Assembly (NCBI RefSeq): GCF_000006405.1
Contig: NW_003208208.1
Coordinates: 41,247 to 69,406, forward strand
DNA from: Perkinsus marinus ATCC 50983
Taxonomy: Eukaryota > Perkinsozoa > Perkinsida > Perkinsidae
DNA: 28,160 bases
Direction of reading: 5' to 3'
The notes under the pieces were generated by a model, which worked only from the letters and a program-made list of their open reading frames with translations, was not told the DNA's origin and searched no databases. Every line of letters begins with the position of its first letter. Position 1 is the first letter of the stretch. Shown here one piece after another: positions 1 to 9,889 of the stretch. The position numbers were made by a program, and so were the translations under genes.

Positions 1-14
1 TTCGATACGACCAC

Positions 15-233
15 TCAGGGTCGTCGTCGCTCCACAACAGCACAGAGAGCGGCGGTTAAGTCCTCAGCAGGGAACGGTCTAATAGGAGGGATTCGAAAAG
101 AGTTGTCAAATTTATGGTACTTAGCGATGCTCTCGCGCTCCTCCTGGATGAGATCCTGGGCTTTGCGGAAATCACGTGTTTTCCGACACGCATCGAGTTT
201 GATGCACATCTCAGAAGGCACCAACTTCGGCAT
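15..233 (-). CDS. 5' exon of an unrecognised minus-strand gene, probably running off the window
   Basis: An ATG at 233-231 opens 72 codons beginning MPKLVPSEMCIKLDAC and containing the charged stretch AQDLIQEERESIAKYHKF. A stop lies at 15-17, but GT dinucleotides just before it could be splice donors, as expected where genes have many tiny introns, so the gene probably continues beyond base 1. No family is recognised. A MITE copy ends 52 nt upstream of the ATG, the same spacing seen at two other genes in the window. Confidence rests on natural composition and this promoter-like context only. Confidence 0.5.
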   Translation of the reverse strand: MPKLVPSEMCIKLDACRKTRDFRKAQDLIQEERESIAKYHKFDNSFRIPPIRPFPAEDLTAALCAVVERRRP

Positions 234-285
234 CGTCGAATCCTGATATTATGAGTATAACTTCAAAATCGACCAATTCCCCACG

Positions 286-410
286 CAGTGTCGGAATATA
301 TATTTCGTTTTCTTCACTGAGCTCGCATTATGAACATCCACACACCAGCTAACAATATATGATTTAAAGTTTTTATATTCTTACCAACAAATGCATATAT
401 TCCCTCACTG
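286..410 (-). mobile_element. MITE copy, short variant, reverse orientation
   Basis: It starts CAGTGTCGGAATATATATTTCG and ends CATATATTCCCTCACTG, matching the inverted ends of the family. The inner part keeps the CGTTTTC..CTGAGCTCG block but is shorter (125 bp) than the 185 bp copies. The flanking 8-mers TCCCCACG and CTTCCGCG differ at four positions, all transitions, so the target duplication is doubtful. Its right end faces the ATG at 233. Confidence 0.75.
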
Positions 411-429
411 CTTCCGCGTCTCACCTCAG

Positions 430-613
430 CAGTGCGGGAATATATGCACATAGTCAACTACATGTGTTGCTAGCAAAATGCGAATTTTGAGAAAATTTTG
501 CGAAATTATCGTTGATTTCTGTATACTTATACCCAAAATCGTGTGATTTTTCATAAAATAGTGAGGAAACCTACGAGCTCAGTTGAGGAAACCAAACATA
601 TATTCCTGTACTG
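430..613 (+). mobile_element. MITE copy, full length (184 bp), with 8 bp target duplication
   Basis: The ends are CAGTGCGGGAATATATG and CATATATTCCTGTACTG, near-perfect inverted repeats. The flanks are CACCTCAG on the left and CACCTCAT on the right, an 8 bp duplication with one mismatch. An 8 bp duplication and a CAG-type terminus suggest a hAT-like non-autonomous element (inference). Internal blocks shared by the family include GTTGATTTCTGTATACTT and GAGCTCAGTTGAGGAAACC. No transposase is present. It is the best reference copy in the window. Confidence 0.88.
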
Positions 614-621
614 CACCTCAT

Positions 622-1561
622 AGTCATCGTCCTCGAATGAGCCCAACGTGGTGGTGTTGTTGTGTTTGGAAATTGTCTGGACGCTCCGGAGTGCGAGTGA
701 TCGCAGATGTCTCCGACATGGAATGCGACGAAGTAGCATAACTACAGCAGCAGCAGCAGCAACACTACAGTGATCGAAGCCCTAAACGACTAAACTCCGT
801 TCATGCGTATGTGAGGGCTTGTCCTTAAGGCTCAAGGACTGCTGTACCACAAACGGGACAGCATAGCTAGGACAGCTATGAATATCTAGGTAGGACAATA
901 TCTACCACAGCTAAGCTCAAGGCTTAATCTAAGCTGTGTTAGATATTCATATATTCCGTAATGCTATAAGTAACGTGAACAAGTTATTCATTCATCGACT
1001 CGAGTGAATTGTGTTAACGACGAACCCTTATCGGTTGTAGAGTACTGCGATAGGTGTGACTATCATTACGAATAGTGATGGTAGACATATGAAAACGAGT
1101 TGAACGTGTTTCATCGTTCTTTATGAAATGGAATAATAATCATGAGTACCACAATTCGAGATCAGTCTCGTCACGGAAGGCTACCTCTCGAGACTACTGT
1201 AGTCGGCCTGAGGAAGGCCGCATACTCTCCAGAGAAACTATACCTCAAGCCTAGCTCATATGAGGACGTGTAGTAACAGATGTCCGATCATACAACCATT
1301 TCATGAATCGCGAGAGCAAGCATGAACCCCCCTTACTAGTGAAGACGATGCTGCGGAAAAGGCATGTTACTCTTCCCAGACCTGATACGATACGCGCGAA
1401 CTGGGCGGGACACTTTTTCCTTTCGTTTTACCGAATTTTAACCTAATTCTCCCACCGTTAAACTCTTCATGTCGTTAAAACTCGACAAAAAATACTCATC
1501 TAATTTTCACCTCACTAACCTAGCGCGTCCCTAGCGTTCTGATGGACAAACCACTCCAGGC
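622..1561. other. Non-coding stretch with a CAG run and hairpins
   Basis: No convincing coding region on either strand. It holds a (CAG)n run near 746-762, a nested hairpin at 877-951, a GC-rich inverted motif near 1204-1222 (GGCC tgaggaa GGCC) and otherwise unremarkable sequence. A remnant of a mobile element is possible but no ends were found. Confidence 0.4.
877..951. repeat. Nested inverted repeat / hairpin
   Basis: The outer stem pairs TATGAATATCTA (877-888) with TAGATATTCATA (940-951), a perfect 12 bp match. An inner stem pairs CACAGCT (906-912) with AGCTGTG (932-938). Function unknown; an RNA hairpin or the relic of a small palindromic element are both possible. Confidence 0.6.
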
Positions 1562-1877
1562 CAGTGTGGGAATATATGCACATGTTCAATGTGAGGTTCC
1601 TGAGTTTGTCATGTTTTCTGTCGTAAAAGCCGTTCACGTACTCCGTAATTGACGTTACAGGTTTCCCTCCGTAAGCGTAAACATCAGTCGTAACGGTCCG
1701 TAACGTAAATCTGCCCATCTATACACATGGTCAACTACATATGGAAATTTTGCGGAATTTTTGAGAAATTATCGTTGATTTTTGTATACTCCTACCCAAA
1801 ATCGTGTTATTTTTCATAGTATACTGAGGAAACCTACGAGCTCAGTTGGGGAAAACCAAACATATATTCCCATACCG
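1562..1877 (+). mobile_element. MITE copy with internal insertion and 8 bp target duplication
   Basis: The left end CAGTGTGGGAATATATG and right end CATATATTCCCATACCG match the family. The flanks CTCCAGGC and CTCCAGAC form an 8 bp duplication with one mismatch. About 125 bp of unrelated sequence (roughly 1596-1720) interrupts the left part; after it the element resumes with ACACATGGTCAACTACAT. Confidence 0.85.
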
Positions 1878-1969
1878 CTCCAGACTGTTTCGATTCGGAC
1901 TGGGAACTCAAAAGTCGACGATATAGAAATAATATAACTACGATTTATTACATTGTGAAAACACTGTGG

Positions 1970-4900
1970 TCATGATGAACATACAGCTATGCATGCGACA
2001 TGCCAATACTGATGCAGTAAAAACAACCTTACTAGGATTCGAACCAGGGACCTATCGGCGAAGGCTCGCTCTACTCGCCTCAAACGCGCTATCTTCATCT
2101 TCATCCGAGGACGCCGTTCGACTCGCCTTCTTGTTCGGCGACTAACAGCAACCGGTAAAGAGCAACTCTCACAACACAAACACCTTCTTCGGGTAAGCCT
2201 CCATCGCCATTTCAAGATCAGCTTCCGTACGGTGGGACTGCGACACAGATTTGCATTGTGAATCTACACACCTGCTTACCATCTCTCGCGCAAGAATCAA
2301 CCTACCCTTTCCTCCAACATGACCAACGCTTACTGGTGAGACATCGCCGAGCTTGTGCGTTGTGGCAGAGTCTCGCCGCGTTCGACGTAGAGTTTCCTCC
2401 ACCTCCAACATTCTCAATCGATACCGTTCCTTCTCCAACTCGGCGTTCTGAGTAGCATCCAACCAGCCAGGCAAAACTTGTTCAAAAAATTCACCTCGAG
2501 TAAAGAGGTATACATCCTCGCATTTTCGCTCTCTTGTTTGCACCGCTCCTTCGTGAAATCAAGTTCAGATTTCAACTTAGCCGTTTCTGCCCGCAGCGCG
2601 GACACCTCAGAGGAGTGCTGCTGTGCCTGTGAGCCCGACACAGGTCCGCCTCGCTCAACCAACCCCTCCTCAACTGCCGAGTCCAGCTGCTCCACCAGCC
2701 ACGCGTCAGCTTCCGACGACACAGTCTTTTGCGGAAGGACACCGTCGATGGAATCCTGTAGATCACTCATCAACTTCGATGATCGATGGGACTCCTCCTA
2801 GAATAAAACTTTGCATTCATACCACTCCTTCCGCAACTCGTGTTCAAAACTATCACTACCCGCCGTGGACTCCAACAGTATTACTCTTGAGAATTAATAA
2901 CAGTAATAATAATACTATAAAAAACTCTAAAACTCGTTACTCTAATAATAATAAATTCATTAAAATCAATAAAGTCTCACCCGTTTCACACCGCGAGTCG
3001 ATATTCGCGGTGCTATGCAGTAGTCGTGAAATATAGTGTTTTTCATATCACTAGGGTGGCGAAACATTATACACTAATTCACCCAATGAATATGCATTTC
3101 CATCGTCACTGTCCTCTCACCGCATGCTGGCCTCGCATACGATCCCGCTCTTGCTTCAACTGCGCGATTTCCTTCCTAAGGCACCTCTGGTCAACTTCAT
3201 GCATCGCGTTCTGATTTCAAAGTCATCTTGCAATCTTGCATTTCCTCAACGCATTTTCACACCAGATTCTCAATTTCCCGAAGTAACTGTCCCTCCCTAT
3301 CTGGCGATACGTAGTCGCGGAACTTGTCCTTCATCTCCTCTCTCGCCTTGAAAGCCGCAGCATACCGCTCCTGCTCCAATTCATGTTCCTAACAAATCTT
3401 GAAATCTTGCTCAATCTTGCATTTCCTCAAATCTCTTCACCTTCCGTAAAGCAGTGTACGCCTTCTCTAACTTCGTGAAAGTAATACACTGAAAAATATC
3501 AACGACCTCTCGACATTTCCCAGTTTCCTGGACCTACTCTAGAACACGATACGAGCTGGACTTGGCGTTGTTGAACCTTGCGAGCCTCCCCCTGCCATTT
3601 CCGAACCTCTACTTTGAACATATCCACCACTCGCTGTGTCGCAATGTGCTGAAGACAGATACCAAAATACCAGATTCTCTAATAGGCGTAGAAATATCGA
3701 ATTCCCTAGCGACCGCAGTACTCCATTTTTAGTATAAAAATTTAGCAAGGTTGGAAGCGTTTACTCCCATAAGTGCAATCGCCAAGCAACGAAGGATGTC
3801 GAGAGTTCGTCGAGTTATGGTACTAAACTGCGTTTTTATAGGATATCCATTGCGCACCTCCTCCGTTTTCTCTGCCAGTTTCTTGCCAAGTTCTTTCACT
3901 TGCTTCTCAAGCTCGGCGATCTGGGAACTAATTTCGTGGCGAGTGACGGAGCAATGTCGGCCACCTCGTTCTGCATGGCCATTATAACGCTTATATGCTC
4001 TTTCGTGGATTTCTCCATCGACGCTTGGATGTCTCTGTTGGCACTCCCTAATGCCTTCATCTTCCTATCTGCTGTCTTCAACTAACAAAGCGCTAACGTA
4101 ATATCTACGGCACTTTGAGCGAGTTATGGTATGGAACACCACTAAGGTGTGGTATCACCCACTTGATTCGACAGATCCTTCCGCGATGCTTGCAGCTGAT
4201 CCCTTTCCGACTCCAACTGTCTTATCTTCAGCTCCAATGACTGCAGCAATCACTCTGCTTTTCCTCAAGACTCACTCCCCTTGCCTACTGATTTCGCACG
4301 CTGAAGATCTCTCAATTTCGTATTTTTCGCCTGCAACTCCGACAGCTGCGTTTCACTTCTACTCTGCAACTCCTCGATAACTGCAGAACTGACAAGAGGG
4401 TGCCATCAAAGAGTTTCCTCCGACCGGTCCAACCCCACTGCGTAAGATCATCCCTGGTAGATCCGTCCACTTGCATCTCAGCATGAACAGCCAGCTTCTG
4501 CTCAGTTTGAACACTACAAGTTGCGGACACACCTGCTGACAGGAAACACATCCTCTCTTCGCATCTCTTTAGGACTTGATCTATATAATGCGAAAATTCT
4601 GAGAATTTTCCTGGGGGAATTCTTATTGGTTTCTGTACACTACTATTCGGATTCATAACTCTTCGAAAACTCTCGAGATCAACTGAGGAAAGCGAATAGA
4701 TATACCCACTGTGTCTACCAGTAGGAGTCTGCGTCCCCATTGCTCGTCTAGAGACAACTCCAAGGAGAGTCTGCACAGCCATCGATACGGTGTTCAAAGT
4801 GGCCGTTTGAGCGCCACTATCCACGCCTGACCGAAGCCTCGCTGTTATTATTTCCAAGCACGACGGAGATGTACCCGAGACGCATTTCCTCAGATACTTC

Positions 4901-6919
4901 GCTCGAATGCGTCGCTTTTCCTGTCGAAAGGCCTCCTCCACCACAGAGGTGAGATCGTGGTAGAACTGATGATGAGCAAAATCAGAACTGAACAGTAGTA
5001 GGATGATGAGGTTGTACACTCCCCCTATAATTTTCACTATAACAGAGACAGATTTGCTAATATATCGCCTTGCAAACGTAAGGAGCTTCCCTACGGTGAA
5101 GTCTATGTAGTGCACTATATAGAAAATTCAGATGATATGCAGAAGTGATGTGTTACCCACCTTTTCCCGTCCCCTTTGGTGATGCCATTCCTCATCCTCA
5201 CTGGTCACACTAGATGACCTTTCGATGTCCGCAGATTGCGGATCGCTTGACCCTGAGTTCAAGAGATAAAGGAGATCATTGCGCTACTCTTGATAACACT
5301 ACCATTCTTCCCAGCTACGCCGTAGCCGCTACTATGCTGTAATTCATCGTTCTAAAAACGACCCCCCTGGGAATCGAACCCGGGACCTCCCCGACAAGCT
5401 CACCATCACAGGTGGATACATACGCATACTATGCTGCTGGTGCCACCACACAGGGCTGTAGTTTTGCAGCATTGGAGTAGCCGCCGTCGGATAGAATCCA
5501 CTATTCACGCTGAACCACTTGCATGACTTGAACACTCTTGCATTTTCCTCACGTTCCAGCATGGACCCCAGGAGGAGGTGGTGGCAGCAACAGAGGGTGC
5601 TGCATGGGAGGAACGAACATCGCTGGTGGGAATCGAGGGGGAGGGAGCATCCCAGGCGGCGTGTGGTAAGTAGCCACCGGTGTGCCTGACGGTGACCATC
5701 TCAAACAAGGTTTGGTAACAATGGGGAAAATATTGCTAGTATTATGACATCTACTAGCCATGTGGGAAATTCAAAATGACCCCCCTCGGGAATATTAGAG
5801 GTTCCTGGATGCTTCCCTGATATCAAGGGTGCACAGAAGGACGTCCATGGGCAGTGCGAGAAGATATGCACATGGTCAACTACATGTGTCGGTGACAATA
5901 TGAAAATTTTGGGAAATTTTCTGCGCATTTCTACCCGGGTTCGCATATACCGAACCTCGTATGAACATATATTCCTCCAACACTACACGAGGAGTATGCC
6001 CGTAGTCAGGATCAGGTTGAATAGATAGTCCTCTTGTAGTTTCATCCTAGACATCTATTCGCGTGAATGACCAGTAAAGCGACAGAGAAATCCTCATAAG
6101 AGAGGCCACAAGCCATCAGGAATGGCATCGTATAAAGCGTCTCTCCCCACGTGTAAGCAAGCCTATAATGACTATCTTATAGGTGGCTATGCATGTTTAG
6201 CACCACACGTTGAGTTGTGAGCGCTACAGTGCTACGGTGGTGGTACGAAATAAGCAAGCCCTACCATTTTCGGTGTTCGGGAAGGCTTCCTCCTCCTCCT
6301 CCTCGTCGGCGTCGAGACCTCCCATCTGTCCATCACTTCTATAACCCATCCACTGCTGCTGCTGCTGATGATGATGTCCAGTCTGCTGAAGGTAGATATC
6401 TAGAATCTTCGCTGTGCGCATGTCCTACCTCCGTATCGAACTGGGGTGCTTGAGCAGCAAGATCACCTGAATGATCCCAGGTTGAGAGCAGCAGAGGAGC
6501 AGAGCTCACCTGAGTAGTATTCGTCTTGGTGTTGCCAGCTTTGATCGATTCCAAACGAAGGCTCCTCTTCCCCTGGTGATGCGCACGTAGACGGAACGTG
6601 TGGAGGTATAGAGTTCAATCGCCGAGCATATTCTGGGGCCTGCCCTAGAGAGGTGCTGTTGGAGATCGTTGGAGGGAGCATCGAATTTAGTGACGCGTCT
6701 GGAAACCAAAACCATGATGAGACTCAGGGCGCAGCACACCACATCACCAGCATCATCGACCGTCCGTGCATGAGGCGAGTAATCATAATGTACAGCGTCC
6801 TTCGTAGCGTCGTGGGTAACCGCATGGCATGTCATAGGAAAGGATGCCGGTTCTATTCCTTGGAGATCGTTTTGTTGCGACCAGTGATGTGAGGAACTGT
6901 GCCCCCGGTCATTGGTCAT
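1970..6919 (-). CDS. Multi-exon Pro/Gln-rich, coiled-coil protein (function unknown)
   Basis: About 23 exons can be joined in frame. Well-supported introns are 6747-6699, 6509-6467, 6428-6386, 5552-5510, 5403-5352, 5302-5253, 4424-4381, 4288-4241, 4162-4082, 3964-3921, 3440-3389, 3262-3211, 2494-2448, 2333-2238 and 2183-2142, mostly 42-52 nt and GT-AG. The N-terminal third is low complexity: HHHQQQQQ, a run of six Glu, and a proline tract with PPGMLPPPRFPP. Then come VQT-type motifs and a long heptad-rich coiled coil, for example IAELEKQVKELGKKLAEK (exon 3920-3858) and ALRAETAKLKSELDF (exon 2797-2495), ending in an acidic tail. The length is about 850 aa. The start at 6919 is the first good ATG and could lie further upstream. 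The joins near 6264-5700, 5160-4966, 4719-4530 and 3561-3528 are uncertain. The last intron (2074-2032) is optional; without it the stop is at 2052. A cytoskeletal or scaffold role is only a guess from the coiled coil. Confidence 0.7.
2032..2074 (-). other. tRNA-like 43 nt intron (candidate)
   Basis: Read on the minus strand it begins GTAGAGCGAGCC, like the end of a tRNA D-arm (A-box), and ends GGTTCGAATCCTAG, a perfect B-box followed by AG. GT and AG are exactly at the ends, the length is typical of this gene, and splicing keeps the frame open to 1970. If not spliced, the host gene stops at 2052 inside it. It is too short and lacks arms, so it is not a working tRNA. Confidence 0.5.
2976..3060 (-). 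repeat. Copy of the CGCGAATATCG repeat family, in an intron
   Basis: On the minus strand it reads GATATGAAAAACACTATATT, then ACTACTGCATA and CCGCGAATATCG, matching units near 25.9 kb and 27.7-28.0 kb. It lies in the 323 nt intron 3120-2798 of the coiled-coil gene, the longest well-bounded intron there. The intron also holds a (TAA)n-rich stretch at about 2898-2965. Confidence 0.6.
4577..4715 (+). mobile_element. Degraded MITE copy within the coiled-coil gene
   Basis: Recognisable blocks are GCGAAAATTCTGAGAATTTT, TTGGTTTCTGTACACT, TATTCGGATTCATAAC and ATCAACTGAGGAAAGCGAA. The terminal repeats are eroded. It lies antisense to the host gene between a likely donor at 4718 and acceptors near 4545-4515, so it is probably intronic. 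The host reading frame also stays open through it, so it could be partly exonised. Confidence 0.65.
5352..5403 (-). other. tRNA-like 52 nt intron
   Basis: On the minus strand it begins GTGAGC and contains GGTCCCGGGTTCGATTCCC, a perfect B-box and T-arm, followed by GGGGGGTCG and TTTTTAG. The T run would also be a Pol III terminator. GT-AG removal joins YPPVM to NDELQHSSGYG in frame, linking the Pro-rich half of the gene to the coiled-coil half. The 5' half and anticodon arm of a tRNA are missing. Confidence 0.6.
5852..5984 (+). mobile_element. MITE copy in a long intron
   Basis: It starts CAGTGCGAGAAGATATGCAC, continues GGTCAACTACATGTG and GGTGACAATATGAAAATTTT, and ends CATATATTCCTCCAACACT. 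The middle is shortened (133 bp). No target duplication was found. It lies antisense inside the long, poorly defined intron (about 6264-5701) of the coiled-coil gene. Confidence 0.75.
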
Positions 6920-7061
6920 AGGAAGGAGTATATGCTGCAGTAGGACCCATCGTAGCAAGCACAACCACCACTCGAGATGAACTCTTTTCCACGTCTGCTC
7001 TTGAGCTTAATCGTGTGAAACAGCTCGTAGGAAGCTGTTGCACTAATAAAAACTAGTAAAA

Positions 7062-7620
7062 CTATGCACATGTTCAACTGCATATGTCGGTGACAATATA
7101 GAAATTTTTATGATGGATTTACCAACACGGTAGACAAGGAGTCAGGAAAGAACGAACTAACAAGTGCTAGACTCATACCCCCGACAATGATAACGACTTC
7201 CACTTGTACATGCGTGCAAAGTTATGGAGCCGCGCGTGTCGTTGATAAGTATTCATAGTTGACTTGATTTCTTCCTCTCTTGCTCTTCTTGGTATAGTCT
7301 ATAGCTGACACCATAACAGACTTTATGGCTGTACAACAGTTCTTTGAGCTGTATATACTCTATCGTCAACAGCAGCTCATCTGAATCTTGCGTTCCCCTA
7401 GTCATTCAAGAGAACATCTGCATTGCAGCACACGCACGCATGCGATGTACTCAAGTACACACAATAGAGCATGCAGATTAACAATGTGTGAGGAATTTCG
7501 GGGAAATTAATGTTGATTTCTGAGACCCATTTCTACCCGAATTTGTATATAAGCCTCTTTAATAAGGGAGGAAACACCTGAACTAAGCTGAGGAAAGCGA
7601 ACACATATTCCTCCAACACT
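7062..7620 (+). mobile_element. MITE copy split by an insertion of about 380 bp
   Basis: The left part (7062-7108) reads ATGCACATGTTCAACTGCAT then GTCGGTGACAATATAGAAAT. The right part resumes near 7488 with TGTGAGGAATTTCGGGGAAA and ends ACACATATTCCTCCAACACT. The CAGTG terminus is lost. The insert (about 7110-7487) holds no recognisable gene. Confidence 0.7.
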
Positions 7621-8199
7621 AGGGTAGGCGACACGCCAGCTGCTATTGCCTCCAAAATCACATTGTGTGCTGGCGGAGCGAAGCGAACGAATGATAATCC
7701 ATCATCACAGTCCACCGTTATTCTCCCAGTGGACGATAGCTAGCAAAAAGGGCGGCATGTGAGCATTCCCCTGGTCGCGACGGAAGCATCGTATTGAGCG
7801 GCAGGCCAGGTGTGTTCACACTGGAAAAGGGGGGGAAGTTGAATGTCCCAATTTCACGAGTACGAAAGGAAAGATTCAGATTGCCTGAATACAACTAGGA
7901 AACTTGAGTGACATAGTTCGAAAACGCGCCACAAGTCTATAGAGTGGGGAAAAACTTCCAGTTAAGGACGTTTTCGCCCGTGTAAAAACGCCCAGACCTT
8001 TTCTCACGGCCCATTTTGGGTGACGTTAGTACTTTTTCAACACATTCCGGAGAATGACCAGCTCGACGAATGACCTTATACTTGGTAGTGAGGGCTGTGG
8101 TTGTTGCAGCAGTACGGAAGTCTACGTTGCGATTTGTCCACCGGACTGGGGAATTTTCTCTTCACCAGTGAATCAGCAGTAGCCCACCTACTTGAACAG
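7621..8199. other. Unassigned stretch upstream of the RRM gene
   Basis: No gene could be supported. Upstream exons of the plus-strand RRM gene are likely here, for example an open frame containing GLGNFLFT near 8145-8170, but splice joins could not be fixed. The rest shows no repeats or structures. Confidence 0.3.
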
Positions 8200-9889
8200 C
8201 TTCTGCGACGAATCAGGGCAATATCGTGAAGGAATTCGAATGGGGGCTGTGGATAGAGCGTGTGCGGGTTCGGAAGATACATTGGCGATAGAGAGATAGT
8301 ATTCGTCCGACCCGTTTGGTCCAGTTCTGTTTGAGCTCGCTGGAGAATTCTCGCCTCTTCGTGATACTGTGTGGTTGAGCATTCCAGTTGTGTCGATTTC
8401 GTTCCTAGAGCTTCGGAATAGTAACTGATTTTCCTGTTTGTAATCATCGGTCGCAAGTATAACCGGTGTTTCTTGACGTTTTCGCACAGGTTTAAACGCC
8501 CCGGTCTCTGCAGCGGCGCTTTGTTCTTACTTCGACACTTTCGGAGATATTGAAGCGGTTGATCTCTCGGGAATGTTCGGTTCGGATTTATCGAGCGAAA
8601 GTACCGCGCGCATCACGTGAGTTGGGGGAAGAAGGTGCTGCGATTTGAACCTGGGTTGTCAGCTAGAGAGCAGCAGCTCATACCATTAGAGCATTTATTC
8701 TTAGGTATTTTGACAGTCGGGCTCCGCTCTTGGCCGTGGACCGCCTAAAGGATGTTACCAGCCTCAGTCCAAAGGTAGATGTTTCCACTCTCTCATCAGT
8801 GCCCCTTACCCCGACCAGGTGGTCGCAGTGGACCCCAATGGCACTGGCGAGCCCGTGAGCATCAGCATCTCCCACATCTCCCTCCAAGAGAGAGCTCACT
8901 CTAACGTGGGTGCATCTGGGGAAGTTGATGTCGGCAATTTACGATGGAAAGTTGGTGAAACGCTGAGTTGCTGCGAGAAATTCGGCGATATGTAAGCACG
9001 CATAATTTCGCCCTTTTCATGTTTCATGAAAATAACGCATTTTAGAGAGCTTATCAACGGCCAGCTCACATCGGAGCCTACCCTTCACTCCGACACTTTG
9101 GCAACAACTGTCACCTTCTACGACACCCGAGTTGCGAATAAATTCCGAAGGGTGAGCTCGAGGGAAATAATCTCCGCATACATGTCGTTTGGAGGTACTG
9201 CGGTCAGTACAAGGTGTGGGTCGAACCACCGAAAAAACTCCGGCAGAGGCCACCACGGTACGTTGGGGTGAAATGCCCGGGCCCTTATTTGAACCTGGTT
9301 CTCTCGATGGCGAACTGCTTTGTTTTCAGCATAGGAGGGCAACCGTACCCATCGCTACTTCAGAGCAGTTGAATGAGCCTTCAGGTAGTGAGTACTCAGC
9401 CGCATCTATATTTCGCCTATTGATCACTCAGAAGGCGGTGAGCACCGTTGCCCAGACCAAGAGGCTCCCCCTCTACCACAAGACCCTCTACGGCTGCCAT
9501 CAGTGACTGTCAGCACAACTCTCAGCGCTCAACAGCATTTGGAAAATGTTTTCCGCGAATATGATGAATTCGTGTACAGCCTCAGCAACGATGAAGATTT
9601 CCCTGACCACTCGGGCACCCCTAGGGAGGCTACAGCCGTTGGCGCTGCTAATCCCGCTGAGACTTTAGCGGCATTTATTGGCCGTTGTAATGAGTCGGGC
9701 GAGACCTTGGAGAAATTCAAGACAACGCTTGGCGAGGGAGAAATGGTCATGTGCGATTCGATAAAGGAGTGGGGGAAGCACTTCATACCACACCAGACGC
9801 AAATCACCGCCAATAACGGAGTGATTAGCGGAGTGGACAAGGTTGGACCTCCCTCAATTTCGGTCGAGTCAGTAAGGAGTGACTCTTAA
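8200..9889 (+). CDS. Mei2-like protein with two RRM-type domains (5' end missing)
   Basis: In-frame exons are 8200-8261, 8300-8420, 8490-8616, 8705-8818, 8866-8991, 9046-9151, 9195-9257, 9330-9384 and 9432-9889. Introns from 8421 on are 43-88 nt, GT-AG, and keep phase. The first RRM reads SYFDTFGDIEAVDL then ARITYFDSRAPLLAVDRLKD. The second reads CCEKFGDIELING then TTVTFYDTRVANKFRR. The pairing of FGDI with a (Y/F)YD-R-A RNP1 is typical of Mei2/TEL RNA-binding proteins, so a role in RNA binding is likely (family knowledge). The C-terminal exon (9432-9889) has no recognised domain, and the specialised Mei2 C-terminal RRM was not seen. The TAA stop is at 9887-9889. The 5' exons are unresolved. 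Two introns contain tRNA-like sequence on the opposite strand. Confidence 0.72.
8617..8704 (-). other. Intron consisting mostly of an antisense tRNA-like sequence
   Basis: The RRM gene intron runs GTGAGT to TTCTTAG. Read on the minus strand it contains GCTCTAATGGTATGAGC, a D-arm with a 4 bp stem, then about 18 nt of anticodon region, then CAACCCAGGTTCAAATC (B-box). It covers about 65 of 88 nt. The anticodon and T stems pair poorly, so a decayed tRNA or tRNA-derived SINE is more likely than a working tRNA. Confidence 0.6.
9258..9329 (-). other. Intron with antisense tRNA-like sequence
   Basis: A 72 nt intron of the RRM gene (GTACGT to TTTTCAG). On the minus strand it reads AGTTCGCCATCGAGAGAACC then AGGTTCAAAT, resembling an anticodon arm (GTTC/GAAC) plus B-box. 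The A-box is weak. Confidence 0.5.

Noticed and set aside
826-842. Spliced-leader RNA, because of GGCTCAAGG
   Set aside because: The preceding bases do not match the perkinsid/dinoflagellate leader (GTAGCCAT..TTGGCTCAAG), and no donor or Sm-like site follows.
6217-6892. Plus-strand ORFs opposite the coiled-coil gene N-terminal exons
   Set aside because: They overlap minus-strand exons that splice in frame with 43-49 nt introns; they look like reverse-complement shadows.
5340-6919. A separate Pro/Gln-rich gene upstream of the coiled-coil gene
   Set aside because: Removing the tRNA-like intron 5403-5352 and the intron 5302-5253 joins it in frame to the coiled-coil exons, so one gene is simpler.
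8076-8487. Minus-strand open frames of 99-126 codons
   Set aside because: The plus strand here gives spliced RRM-gene exons with domain motifs; the minus frames are shadows.
9432-9889. Formin (FH2) domain in the last RRM-gene exon
   Set aside because: A resemblance to ETLEKFKTTLGE is only superficial; no FH2 core motif is present.
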